Shown here in pieces: positions 6,909 through 16,005 of a stretch of 64,000 nt of DNA. The stretch is from positions 40,293 through 104,292 of the forward strand of contig JAPLDI010000030.1 in the NCBI GenBank assembly GCA_026391795.1, in the 5' to 3' direction. Made by a program: the position numbers and the translations under genes. This DNA is from Bacteroidota bacterium (lineage in GTDB: Bacteria; Bacteroidota; Bacteroidia; Bacteroidales; FEN-979). The notes beneath the pieces are model-generated. The model was given only the letters and a program-made list of their open reading frames with translations, had not been told where the DNA came from and did no database searches. Each line of letters starts with the position of its first letter. Position 1 is the stretch's first letter.

Positions 6909-9053
6909 TCAATTAGTATTCTGCTCTTTCATGGAAAGTTGGATCCGGTTCCTTTCCAGGTCAACCTCAACCACTTCAACCATCACTTTCTGGTTGAGTT
7001 TTACCACCTCATTCGGATCTTTGACATACCGCTTCGCCATCTGGCTCACATGCACAAGACCATCCTGGTGGACCCCGATATCGACAAAAGCGCCAAAATT
7101 CGTGATGTTGGTTACAATTCCCGGAAGGCGCATCCCTTTCACAAGATCATGGATGGAATGGATGTTCCGGTCGAATTCAAACATTTCAATCTGTTTTCTT
7201 GGGTCCCGGCCAGGTTTTGAAAGTTCCAGGAGGATATCCTGAATGGTGGGCAGCCCTGTATTTTGATCCACAAATTCATCCGGTTTGAGCTGTTCCCTGA
7301 GTTCTTTCTTTTCAATAAGTTCAGGGATGGAACAGTTCATCCGCGATGCCATTTTACTGACCACAGGATAACTTTCAGGGTGCACGGCACTGAAGTCGAG
7401 CGGGTTTTCTCCATCCCGTATCCGGAGGAACCCGGCCGCCTGTTCGAAGGCTTTCTCCCCGAAACGTGTGACCTTCTTCAGCTCTTCCCTTGAACGGAAA
7501 GCACCTTTTTTATTCCGGTGCTCAATGATGTTTTTTGCCAGCTGGGGTCCAACACCCGATACATAGGTAAGGAGCTCTTCGCTGGCGGTATTGACCTCCA
7601 CACCAACGGAATTGACACAACTGACAACCGTATCTTCCAGGCTGTGGTGAAGGGCTGTCTGGTTGACATCGTGCTGGTACTGCCCTACCCCGATCGATTT
7701 CGGGTCGATCTTCACCAATTCAGCCAGGGGGTCCATCAACCTCCTTCCGATAGAGACAGCTCCCCTGACGGTGATATCGTAATCGGGAAATTCTTTTCTC
7801 GCAACGGCCGATGCGGAGTAAACCGATGCGCCGCTCTCATTCACCATGATGGCGATCAGGTCGCCGGTAAACGGAATCGAGCGGATGAGGCGTTCGGTTT
7901 CCCTGCCGGCAGTTCCATTGCCTATGGCAATGGCTTCAACCTTGTAGGCATTGACAAGACTCTTTAATTTATGGATGGATTCTTTTACTTCTCCCTGCGG
8001 AGGATGGGGATAGATGGTTTCATTGTGAACCAGTTTCCCTTGTTTATCCAGGAGAACGATCTTGCATCCTGTACGGAAACCCGGGTCTATCGCCAGGACA
8101 TTTTTTTGTCCCATCGGCGGGGCAAGCAGCAACTGCCTGAGATTCTCGGCAAAAACCTGAATGGCATCGGCATCGGCCCGTTCTTTTGCCAATTGCCGCA
8201 TCTCTGTTTCCATGGCCGGGAATAAGAGCCTTTTGCAGGCGTCCTTCAGGGTTCGTCTTACCAGATCCGACGAAGAATTGGTACCATGGATGAAGATTTT
8301 TTCCAGGATCTCCATGGCTTTTATTTCCTCCACCTCCACAGAGACTTTGAGGAAAGATTCGCTTTCACCACGGAACATCGCGAGAACCCGGTGGGAAGGT
8401 GATCTCGAAAGCAGTTCACGGAGATCAAAATAGTTCCTGTAGTTTGCGCCATCCTGTTCCTTTCCTTTTGCTACCCTGGAACAGATCATGCCTTCGCGCT
8501 GAAACAACTGACGGATCCGTTTACGTGCATAGATGTGCTCGTTGATCCATTCCGCAATGATATCGCAGGCACCATCCAGCGCCTCTTCCACGTAATTGAC
8601 GCCTTTTTCGGGATTGATGAACGAGCGTGCACGCGATTCCAGGTCGTCGTACTTCTGCGAGAGTATGATTTTGGCAAGACCTTCCAGTCCTTTCTCTTTT
8701 GCTATACTGGCGCGGGTTTTCCGTTTCGGTTTAAAGGGGAGGTAGATGTCTTCAAGCTCCGTCAGGGTAGTTGCGGCATAGACGGCCTTTTCAAGTTCTT
8801 CAGTCAGTTTCTCCTGCTCGGTCAGTGAACGGATGATGGTCTCCCGCCTCGCATCCAGTTCCTTGAGCTGGTTTAACCGGTCGCGTATCCGGGCGATGAC
8901 AACTTCATCCATGCTGCCTGTCATCTCCTTCCGGTAACGGGCAATGAAAGGGATGGTAGCACCACCCTCCAACAGGTTAATCGTATTCCGGACGTAGGAT
9001 GCGGCGATATTCAGCTCAAGGGCGATGGCCGCAGAATATTTTTCATTTGTCAT
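6909..9053 (-). CDS. tex: Tex family RNA-binding protein
   Basis: 714 residues, normal length. Order of domains: Tex N-terminal helical region (1-190), YqgF-like RNase H fold beginning 'NVLAIDPGFRTGCKIVLLD' (about 320), helix-hairpin-helix region 'YVSGVGPQLAKNIIEHR' (about 490-560), and a C-terminal S1 RNA-binding domain 'GMRLPGIVTNITNFGAFVDIG' (640-710). Tex proteins bind nucleic acid and are linked to transcription elongation and RNA turnover; the precise role in Bacteroidota is not known. Its ATG overlaps the end of the upstream secreted-protein gene by 4 bases, implying translational coupling, which is odd for a housekeeping gene behind adhesin genes. Confidence 0.95.
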   Translation of the reverse strand: MTNEKYSAAIALELNIAASYVRNTINLLEGGATIPFIARYRKEMTGSMDEVVIARIRDRLNQLKELDARRETIIRSLTEQEKLTEELEKAVYAATTLTELEDIYLPFKPKRKTRASIAKEKGLEGLAKIILSQKYDDLESRARSFINPEKGVNYVEEALDGACDIIAEWINEHIYARKRIRQLFQREGMICSRVAKGKEQDGANYRNYFDLRELLSRSPSHRVLAMFRGESESFLKVSVEVEEIKAMEILEKIFIHGTNSSSDLVRRTLKDACKRLLFPAMETEMRQLAKERADADAIQVFAENLRQLLLAPPMGQKNVLAIDPGFRTGCKIVLLDKQGKLVHNETIYPHPPQGEVKESIHKLKSLVNAYKVEAIAIGNGTAGRETERLIRSIPFTGDLIAIMVNESGASVYSASAVARKEFPDYDITVRGAVSIGRRLMDPLAELVKIDPKSIGVGQYQHDVNQTALHHSLEDTVVSCVNSVGVEVNTASEELLTYVSGVGPQLAKNIIEHRNKKGAFRSREELKKVTRFGEKAFEQAAGFLRIRDGENPLDFSAVHPESYPVVSKMASRMNCSIPELIEKKELREQLKPDEFVDQNTGLPTIQDILLELSKPGRDPRKQIEMFEFDRNIHSIHDLVKGMRLPGIVTNITNFGAFVDIGVHQDGLVHVSQMAKRYVKDPNEVVKLNQKVMVEVVEVDLERNRIQLSMKEQNTN

Positions 9054-11044
9054 CTCACGAGGATAACGGTTCCTTTAAATTTCACCTTCCCGTTGGTGGT
9101 TATGTCGCTGCTTCGGAAATCGACAAAAGCAACCCAGGAATAAGTCCCCGCCGGGCATTTCGCCCCACGGTAAGTTCCATCCCACCCACTATCTATGTTA
9201 TCCGACTGAAATATCATCTGCCCCCCACGGTCATAAACATACAGGTTCAGGTTGATGTTGCGGTAAAGACCGATCATCCTGAATACATCGTTCGTCCCAT
9301 CTCCGTTGGGGCTGAAAGCATCCGGAAAAAAGTACTTGAAAACATTCACATACACCGTATCAGAGTTATAGCAGCAGTTCTGATCCTCCACCTTCACCCA
9401 GTAATTCCCTCCATTTTCAACTGCTATATCGGGGCCGGTCCAGCCCGTCGACCACTCATAACTGCGGTATCCCGTACCGGCATGCAGCACTACTGTCGCC
9501 CCGGAATAGAGAAGGATTGTATCGCCAAGTTCTATCTTTGGCAGATCATGAATGGTAAGGGTGACAGAATCCTTAAAACTTTTCCCGTTGAAGTTTTCAG
9601 TAAGTCTGACATTATAATTTCCGGGCTGTGCGTAAAAGTGAACCGGTGACATCGCGACGGAGGTCGATCCGTCCCCGAAATCCCAGAAAACATTGTCGAT
9701 ATTGGCCTTGTTGATAATGTCGAAGCGGGTCACATCACCTTTGCATACACTGTCGTGGGTAAAGGCAGGACGCTGAAAATAGCTCTGCATGAAACTGGGC
9801 AATCCATAGGTACTTTTTCTTCCATTCAGTGAAAAACGGCTCTGGGGAGCATTGTTAAGCAGATTATAGTTACAATCCAGCCCCGGACGTGTCGGATTGT
9901 AGATGACATCGATCGAATCTTTTTTTGTCAGGAGGTTGACGGTCCGGGAAGCGTAGATCCTTCCATCCCTTGCCAGCTGCAGTCCCCCGATACGTATCCC
10001 CGGCATTGAATCGATCAGCACAGGATTGATAAGCCCGGCCCTCAGGTCAAACTGGTAAACACGGGAAGGTACTGCAGGAGGTCCGTTCCCGGTAAGCATC
10101 AGCAGGCTGGTGTAAAGCATTTTGCTGTCGGAAGAATATTCGACACCGTATGGTGCGATTCCCGGAACGGCATAGGCATAATTCTTTGCATTGCTGACAA
10201 CGCCTGTATTGTTATTAAAATCGAACAGTTCAACCATATTCATTCCGGAAATGGCCAATGCAAGACTGGAACCATCGGGTGCAGCTTTCATGTACCCATA
10301 GGCATTGCTCTGGCTTACAAAAGTGCCGATCTGAGGCGTACCCGCTTTACTGACCACCGGAGCCGCCAGTCCGCTCTCTGTAAGCAGGTAAGAATAAAAC
10401 TCATCCGATCCCCATTTGTGAACAATTATCCAGTAATCCTTTAAATTGCTGTGCCTCACCGCCGTAAGTTTCTGAGCAACCGGTGAAAGCAGCGGGATGT
10501 TCCACCGTGTAGTCCCCGATCCGAAATAGTAATTCCCATTCATGTTAACCACACAGTAAGTCAGCCCTTTTGTGTCATATGTATTGTCGGGCTGGTAAGT
10601 CATCACATCAATGTTGAAGATGTAATAGAGCAGGGAATCTCCGGGTTTCGGAATGATGAGACAAGGCTGTGTTACCCCGAGATCACCAAGCATGCTGGGC
10701 GTACCTGACATGATGGTGAAGTCTTTGGCCCACACCGCTTTGGCATTGGTAAAGAACAGGAGGTTGCCCATGCTGTCGGAGATCACCGAAGGGCTCTTGA
10801 AAGCCGTCATTACATTCTCGTCTGTCAGCGCGACAGCCGTTCCGGAACGGAAATCGATACCGGCCTTGTCGCCGAAATACCAGATCTCCGCCTGTTTTTC
10901 CGACCTCGGACAATCCGTTACCGGATAGATTGTCTGAATCTGTTTTTGCGAAATTGCCACCATTCCTGATTGAAGAAACACAAGAAAGATCGCACTCCGT
11001 TTCAGGAATGATATCCAGGAAGAGCGTATCCGATGTTTTTTCAC
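9050..11044 (-). CDS. Secreted PKD protein with gliding-motility-type (CHU_C, type B) C-terminal domain
   Basis: 664 residues from a GTG start that shares its first base with the TAG stop of the upstream gene. An N-terminal hydrophobic signal (about 10-32) precedes a propeller-like region starting 'EIWYFGDKAGIDFRSG', a hallmark of large Bacteroidota surface proteins. A PKD domain follows (about 445-510, 'VFWDFGDGSTS...YAQPGNYNVRL'). The end is a CHU_C/type B sorting domain (about 575-664, 'FFPDAFSPNGDGTNDVFRM', 'YDRGGQMIF', 'WDGTYRGAKCPAGTY'). It should be exported by the type IX system and kept on or released from the surface. Substrate or partner is unknown. Alternative ATG starts would cut into the signal peptide. 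Confidence 0.88.
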   Translation of the reverse strand: MKKHRIRSSWISFLKRSAIFLVFLQSGMVAISQKQIQTIYPVTDCPRSEKQAEIWYFGDKAGIDFRSGTAVALTDENVMTAFKSPSVISDSMGNLLFFTNAKAVWAKDFTIMSGTPSMLGDLGVTQPCLIIPKPGDSLLYYIFNIDVMTYQPDNTYDTKGLTYCVVNMNGNYYFGSGTTRWNIPLLSPVAQKLTAVRHSNLKDYWIIVHKWGSDEFYSYLLTESGLAAPVVSKAGTPQIGTFVSQSNAYGYMKAAPDGSSLALAISGMNMVELFDFNNNTGVVSNAKNYAYAVPGIAPYGVEYSSDSKMLYTSLLMLTGNGPPAVPSRVYQFDLRAGLINPVLIDSMPGIRIGGLQLARDGRIYASRTVNLLTKKDSIDVIYNPTRPGLDCNYNLLNNAPQSRFSLNGRKSTYGLPSFMQSYFQRPAFTHDSVCKGDVTRFDIINKANIDNVFWDFGDGSTSVAMSPVHFYAQPGNYNVRLTENFNGKSFKDSVTLTIHDLPKIELGDTILLYSGATVVLHAGTGYRSYEWSTGWTGPDIAVENGGNYWVKVEDQNCCYNSDTVYVNVFKYFFPDAFSPNGDGTNDVFRMIGLYRNINLNLYVYDRGGQMIFQSDNIDSGWDGTYRGAKCPAGTYSWVAFVDFRSSDITTNGKVKFKGTVILVR

Positions 11045-13296
11045 TATTCGATGATCAGTTTAATGGTTTTGACAAGGTCAGAATTGCCCACCCTGACCAG
11101 GTAGATCCCTTTTGGAAGGCTGGTCAGATCAAGGGTGAGATGCGATTTCCCGGATGGATTCCCGGGAAGCACATACGATCCTGCTGTCTGACCCAACACC
11201 GAAAGGAAGGTCACGTTCAGATCACTCTTAAGACCCCTTCCTTCAACGGTAATAATTCCCGCAGAGGGATTGGGATAGATACCGATTCCCATAATGCCTG
11301 AACGCTCTTCAATGCCGGTACATGCCTCAAACGAGAAGTGAACGTTGATAGATGACTCCGAGAAACAACCGTGTTCGTTGGTGACGCGTAAGGAATAGAA
11401 TTGGGTTTCATTAAGGATCCCTGTTGCATTAATCGCGATGACCCGGGTAGATTCTCCATTTGACCAGAGATAGTCTGCTCCTGGGTTTCCGGCATCCAGG
11501 TCCACGGTCTGATAGATACAGACAGTCGAGTCGGCGGGGCCAAGGTGGATGTAGGGTTCGGGATAAATGGAAACCGTCGTACTTCCGTTGGCGACATTAA
11601 AATTATCATCCACAGTCACCGTGTATAGCGTGTTGACAACAGGATTCACAAAAGGTTCAGGGTCAGTGGAGGTGAAACCCGGAGGATTGGATACCCATGA
11701 ATAACTGTAGTGCCCCACATTTCCGCCACCTGCGAGGGCATGAAGCTGCGTGGTATCTCCCTTGCAGATCCAGGGCGGCGTTGCAGAAGGATTGGCATTC
11801 AACGGTCCGCCGGTAACCTCGATGGTGACATTCGCCGGATTATCGCTCACACAACCGGTCACCAGGTCGGACACTACCAGGGAATAGATCGTTGTCGCTT
11901 CAAGTTTGACGGTTTGTGGATTTTTAATATTGGGATTGATGAGTTTATCGGCTGGTGTCCAGCTATAGAAACAATTGCCGCTTCCGCCGGTCACATTACC
12001 TGAAAGATAAATATAGGTCCCAAAGGGTATGCTTTGACCGGTGCCCGCATCAGCCAGGGGAAGGGGATTAACAGTCACCGTTACCGTGCCTGAAGCGGTG
12101 TTGTAACCATCTCCTACAATCACCGAATATACAGATGTGGAGAGAGGCTGAACAGTTGGGTTCTGAATGGTGGAGGTGAACCCGGCTGGGCCTGTCCACT
12201 GGTACGAATAATTTCCGGCTCCGCCCGAAGCAATAGCCCTCAACTGGGTTGTCTGGCCGTAACATATCGTAGAAGGATCTGCTATTGCGCCGACCCCCAG
12301 TGCACCTCCTGAAATATTAATTGTAACATTGTCAAATGCGGTGCAACCAGCTGTATCATCCGAGATCGTGAGCTGGAAGATGGCCGGGGAGAAGAGGTTA
12401 ACCGTGGTCGGGGTCTGCACGTTGGGGTCCAGGAGCAAAGCTTCCGGGGCCCAGTGGTAATGATAGGCTCCCGTTCCGTCATAGGCGCTGCCATGAAGGG
12501 TCGTATAGACTCCATTCTGGATGGTCGTGTCATTTCCAGCATTGGATACCGGCTGATAAACCCTTACAGTGGTCTTGGAGGAATCCTGGCTGGGTTGTCC
12601 GTTGATTGTAATCCTCAGGTAATAGTCGCCTGCATTGATCATCTGTGCATTCGGGATGGTCGGGTTCTGGCTGTTTGAAGTAAAACCGGCGGGTCCGTGC
12701 CAGTGGTAGGTTGCCCCGTTGACAGAATTGGCCGTCAGCTGGATGGTTTGTCCAACGCAGATAGGACTGTTATTGCTACAGGGCGGAGGAAGGATCGTAC
12801 AATCGGTAGTTCCCGTACCTCCGGTTTGCGAAAAGATAATGTTGCAGGGAGCGTTTGAGAAGTTGGTAATGACAAGGATGTAATACTGGCCGGTAATCCC
12901 GTTTGGAATGTTGCAGGTTTCCGTCCAGGAGGGGGAATAGCTGCAGTCTACAACTTTATTACAGGTAAGCGAATCACAGGCATTTTGTGAATGATATGGT
13001 CCCCAGCAGCAGAAATCGATATCCTTTGATGGTTCACTGTGCATGCCGATGATGATGTTCCCGGATGTCAGCACCCTCATATAATACCACGCCGGGTTCG
13101 GTCTTGTTGTCAGGCAACTGTAACATGGGCCGGCCTGTCCCGCACCAGAATTTACCCCGGCCGGGAAGGTATAGGTCGTTCCGGTACAGAAAGGTGCAGC
13201 GGTTTCACACGTACTGTTACCCCCGCCGCCCGGCTGGGTAAATCCCCGGATCGCCATAAGCAGCAACAACAACAGAAGGATACTCTTTCGCTTCAT
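11044..13296 (-). CDS. T9SS type A cargo protein with PKD/Ig-like repeats
   Basis: 750 residues. Signal peptide 1-20 (hydrophobic Leu run ending 'RGFTQ'). Residues 28-165 form a Cys-rich domain starting 'CETAAPFCTG' that often opens Bacteroidota surface proteins. Then four to five PKD/Ig-like modules with repeated 'GPAGFTS...NPT' and 'YSVIV/YSLVV/YTVTV' motifs alternate to about residue 640. The last 80 residues are a type A sorting domain ('GIYPNPSAGIITVEG...LPKGIYLVRVG'). It is a predicted cell-surface or released adhesin-like protein. First gene of a probable minus-strand unit with the CHU_C protein and tex (1-base and 4-base overlaps). Confidence 0.88.
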   Translation of the reverse strand: MKRKSILLLLLLLMAIRGFTQPGGGGNSTCETAAPFCTGTTYTFPAGVNSGAGQAGPCYSCLTTRPNPAWYYMRVLTSGNIIIGMHSEPSKDIDFCCWGPYHSQNACDSLTCNKVVDCSYSPSWTETCNIPNGITGQYYILVITNFSNAPCNIIFSQTGGTGTTDCTILPPPCSNNSPICVGQTIQLTANSVNGATYHWHGPAGFTSNSQNPTIPNAQMINAGDYYLRITINGQPSQDSSKTTVRVYQPVSNAGNDTTIQNGVYTTLHGSAYDGTGAYHYHWAPEALLLDPNVQTPTTVNLFSPAIFQLTISDDTAGCTAFDNVTINISGGALGVGAIADPSTICYGQTTQLRAIASGGAGNYSYQWTGPAGFTSTIQNPTVQPLSTSVYSVIVGDGYNTASGTVTVTVNPLPLADAGTGQSIPFGTYIYLSGNVTGGSGNCFYSWTPADKLINPNIKNPQTVKLEATTIYSLVVSDLVTGCVSDNPANVTIEVTGGPLNANPSATPPWICKGDTTQLHALAGGGNVGHYSYSWVSNPPGFTSTDPEPFVNPVVNTLYTVTVDDNFNVANGSTTVSIYPEPYIHLGPADSTVCIYQTVDLDAGNPGADYLWSNGESTRVIAINATGILNETQFYSLRVTNEHGCFSESSINVHFSFEACTGIEERSGIMGIGIYPNPSAGIITVEGRGLKSDLNVTFLSVLGQTAGSYVLPGNPSGKSHLTLDLTSLPKGIYLVRVGNSDLVKTIKLIIE

Positions 13297-13338
13297 ACCT
13301 TCGGGTTTATAAATGGAAATGGCATGCTTGTCCGGAAA

Positions 13339-13782
13339 CTAGTTGAATTTATCATTCTTCAGCATCCAGTCGGCCTTTTCTTCTGCAGTAAATGAAATTG
13401 CAGCTTTATGTGTCTTCTCCCGAAGCTGGTCAAACTGCGTACCAGCCTCCTTTTCGGAATATTTCTTATTTACCAGGAACCACAAACGATCCTGCGAAAG
13501 GTCGCCGTCGATGTTTACGATCATCCCCGAGCCGTATACCAGGTTCAGGAAATAAACCCGTTCGAATTTATCCGGGAACAACGTAAAATCTGCCATGTAA
13601 TATTTATTCACGTCATCTTGCGCAGCAAGGAGATAAAATTTCCCATCAAAATTCAGATGGCTGTATTTTTCCCGGAATGTGGGATCTGCAGGATTGATCG
13701 GGACGGACCGGCTTTCCTGTGCTCTTGAAAAGTTAAACGAAAGAAGGAGCATCAGGATATAAAAAAATGGGGCTTTTTTCAT
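13339..13782 (-). CDS. Small secreted protein of unknown function
   Basis: 147 residues from the ATG at 13782, chosen because a clean signal peptide begins there ('MKKAPFFYILMLLLSFNFSRAQ'); an in-frame ATG at 13803 adds seven polar residues. The mature part is about 125 residues, acidic/basic mixed, with no cysteine and no repeat, and I recognise no family. It contains 'NFDGKFYLLAAQDDVNKYYMADFTLFPDKFERVYFLNLV', suggestive of a compact alpha/beta domain. It lies between the LutA-like gene (59 bases upstream) and the large T9SS gene (42 bases downstream). Confidence 0.7.
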   Translation of the reverse strand: MKKAPFFYILMLLLSFNFSRAQESRSVPINPADPTFREKYSHLNFDGKFYLLAAQDDVNKYYMADFTLFPDKFERVYFLNLVYGSGMIVNIDGDLSQDRLWFLVNKKYSEKEAGTQFDQLREKTHKAAISFTAEEKADWMLKNDKFN

Positions 13783-13841
13783 TTTCACGGATTGTTCTTT
13801 CATTCATAACCTGTTTGATCTCATGCAATCACCGCTTTGCT

Positions 13842-14561
13842 TTACCATCCGGAAGCCAGGACATCAATGATGTGCATGGTTTTTATTGGCAACTTGTGTT
13901 TGTCAATGTAAGCTTGCTGATGCATCAGGCAGGACGAATCGGTCGAAACAATGTATTCTGCACCGGTCTCCAGGGCATTTTTGACCTTCTGTTCCGCCAT
14001 TGCGGTCGAGATGGGTTCAAACTTTACCGAGAAGGTTCCGCCGAATCCGCAGCAAACATCATTATTTTTCATCTCTTTCAGAGTCAGCCCTTTGACCTTC
14101 GACAACAGGGCCCGGGGTTCTTCCCATATCCCGTATTCCCGCAATGCTGCGCAGGAATCGTGATAGGTGACCACATGATTGAATTCTGCACCGATCTCAT
14201 CCTTCTTCAGAACATTCACAAGAAAATCGGTAAACTCATACATGTTTTTCTTCAGTTGCTTGTATTCATAATGCAGTCCGGTATTGTGGAACAGCCAGGG
14301 ATAATAGTTTTTTATCATACCCGAACAGGAGGCCGAAGGACTGATCACCGGCCTGTCGTTGGGAAAATCGCGGATAAATTTCGCCCCCATCTCCTTTGCT
14401 TCATCCCAGAACCCGCTGTTAAAAGCCATCTGTCCGCAACATGTTTGATTTCCATTATAATGAACATCAACGCCAAGCTTTTCAAGAATCTTAACCATGT
14501 TCATCCCTGTCTGAGGATAGATCTGATCAACAAAGCAAGGAATGAAAATATCAACCAACAT
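13842..14561 (-). CDS. lutA: LutA-like (Fe-S)-binding Cys-rich protein
   Basis: 239 residues with the two CCG-type cysteine-rich repeats of the LutA/GlcF/HdrB-like family: 'NQTCCGQMAFNSG' with 'SASCSGMI' in the first half and 'YHDSCAALREYG' with 'NDVCCGFGG' in the second. LutA works with LutB and LutC in oxidation of L-lactate to pyruvate, probably as an electron-transfer component. Neither lutB nor lutC is adjacent here: the flanking genes are aroA and a small secreted protein. A good promoter lies just upstream (14599-14630), so it is transcribed on its own or with the small secreted protein. Partner subunits may be elsewhere in the genome. Confidence 0.85.
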   Translation of the reverse strand: MLVDIFIPCFVDQIYPQTGMNMVKILEKLGVDVHYNGNQTCCGQMAFNSGFWDEAKEMGAKFIRDFPNDRPVISPSASCSGMIKNYYPWLFHNTGLHYEYKQLKKNMYEFTDFLVNVLKKDEIGAEFNHVVTYHDSCAALREYGIWEEPRALLSKVKGLTLKEMKNNDVCCGFGGTFSVKFEPISTAMAEQKVKNALETGAEYIVSTDSSCLMHQQAYIDKHKLPIKTMHIIDVLASGW

Positions 14562-14598
14562 AAATCAACTGTCTAAAATTAAACCGCTTTTAAAAAGT

Positions 14599-14630
14599 CA
14601 AAAATACGGATTTAATCAATTAGTAGACAA
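14599..14630 (-). promoter_or_regulatory. Bacteroidota-type promoter for the lutA-like gene
   Basis: On the minus strand TATTTTTG (14606-14599) matches the -7 TAnnTTTG and TTG (14630-14628) the -33 element, with 21 bases between. The ATG is 38 bases downstream of the -7 box. The 143-base gap to aroA otherwise holds AT-rich sequence without a visible gene. Confidence 0.65.
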
Positions 14631-14704
14631 TGGTTTTCCCAAAAAGTCTATTTTCGGAAAGTAAAAAAAATTGAATCGTGTTGTTAGGTATGAATTTCAG
14701 GATG

Positions 14705-15994
14705 TTAGGGAGCAGGCTGCAGATCCTGTTCCGTGATTTCAAACCCCGCAGAAACAAAATCGTTCCAGAATCCGGGATAAGATTTAGTGACCACTTCGGG
14801 GTTCTCGATGCAGATCTCCCCGTTCATGAGGGCCAGGGGTGCAAATGTCATTGCCATGCGGTGGTCGCCGTAAGTACTGAACTGCAATCCGGGCCTGGGC
14901 TCGAAGTTGCTTCCCTTGATCTCGATCGCCGGGATCAGGTTCCCTGTGCTGTATGTTTCTGTTATGATCCCGATTTTCTCATATTCGGTTTTCAAGGCCA
15001 GCAACCGGTCGCTTTCTTTGATCTGAAGGTTTTTTAAACCGGTGAATAACCCGTTCAGTCCCAGCATTGCACAGGTTGTGATCACAGCCGGGGCAATATC
15101 GGGATGGTCGGAAAAATTGAAGGTAAATTTATTCCCGGATAAGGGCTGGGATGATTTTGTAAGACGGATACCTTTGGCGGTGAACTCCGTTTCGACGTTA
15201 AAGGCTTTGAAGATTTCGCTGATGACCGAGTCGCCCTGGAGGCTCCCGCTGGTAAGCCCCAGCAGTTCAAGATCCACATGATCGGCCAGCGCAGCTGCTT
15301 CGTACCAGAAGGCCGCCGCAGACCAATCCGACTCCACCGAAAAAGCGCAGGGGATATAATTCCCTTCGGGTATAAAAATCCGGCTGCGGTCCTGGCTGAC
15401 ATGAATTCCACAGTTTTTCAGCAACCCGATCGTCATTTTCACATAAGGAAAAGAAACAGCATGTCCGCTGAGGTGCAACGTAAGGCCCCCGGGTATTTTC
15501 GGCCCGATCATGATCAGGGCAGAAACAAACTGGCTGCTGATTCCCGGATCAACGATCAGCTCTCTTCCTTTGAGGGAGGTCCCATGGATCATCACCGGCG
15601 GGTAGCCCAGCTTTGAAAGATAGTCGATCTGCGCCCCCATTGATTTCAGCCCATCCACAAGGATCCCGATCGGACGCTGTTTCATGCGCTCCGATCCGGT
15701 AAGGATCCACTTTCCGGGAACCATGGAAAGATAGGCGGTAAGAAAACGCATCGCGGTACCTGCATTCCCGGTATCAAGTTCTGTCATGGAAGTGTTTCCC
15801 TGGTGCGACCGGATCTTTTTCAGCAGATCCAGGAGAAGAAGGGTATCATCGGCTTCGGAAAGGTTTTCAATATCGAGGCCGGCTGAAGCCAGTGCCCGGA
15901 TGATGAGCAACCGGTTACTGATACTTTTGGAGGAAGGCAGGCGAATGGTGCCTGTCAGGTTCCGGTCAGTTTTTTTAATCGTAAATGCTTTCAT
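14705..15994 (-). CDS. aroA: 3-phosphoshikimate 1-carboxyvinyltransferase (EPSP synthase)
   Basis: 429 residues, normal length. Transfers the enolpyruvyl group of PEP to shikimate-3-phosphate, the sixth step of chorismate synthesis. Visible signatures: 'LPSSKSISNRLL' (shikimate-3-phosphate binding), 'ELDTGNAGTAMRFL' (PEP loop), 'KESDRL' and 'YGDHRMAM' near the C-terminus. It follows aroB after 11 bases, and ald lies 9 bases further upstream, so ald-aroB-aroA probably form one minus-strand transcript. The PEP-loop sequence is of the diverged type seen in Bacteroidota. Confidence 0.95.
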   Translation of the reverse strand: MKAFTIKKTDRNLTGTIRLPSSKSISNRLLIIRALASAGLDIENLSEADDTLLLLDLLKKIRSHQGNTSMTELDTGNAGTAMRFLTAYLSMVPGKWILTGSERMKQRPIGILVDGLKSMGAQIDYLSKLGYPPVMIHGTSLKGRELIVDPGISSQFVSALIMIGPKIPGGLTLHLSGHAVSFPYVKMTIGLLKNCGIHVSQDRSRIFIPEGNYIPCAFSVESDWSAAAFWYEAAALADHVDLELLGLTSGSLQGDSVISEIFKAFNVETEFTAKGIRLTKSSQPLSGNKFTFNFSDHPDIAPAVITTCAMLGLNGLFTGLKNLQIKESDRLLALKTEYEKIGIITETYSTGNLIPAIEIKGSNFEPRPGLQFSTYGDHRMAMTFAPLALMNGEICIENPEVVTKSYPGFWNDFVSAGFEITEQDLQPAP

Positions 15995-16005
15995 GGCAAA
16001 CTATT

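Noticed and set aside
9050-11044. GldB or another core gliding/T9SS machinery gene
   Set aside because: The protein has PKD and CHU_C cargo domains only; no machinery component is encoded here.
13767-14576. 269-residue plus-strand frame opposite the lutA-like gene
   Set aside because: The minus strand has the conserved CCG cysteine motifs and a good promoter; the plus-strand frame has none.
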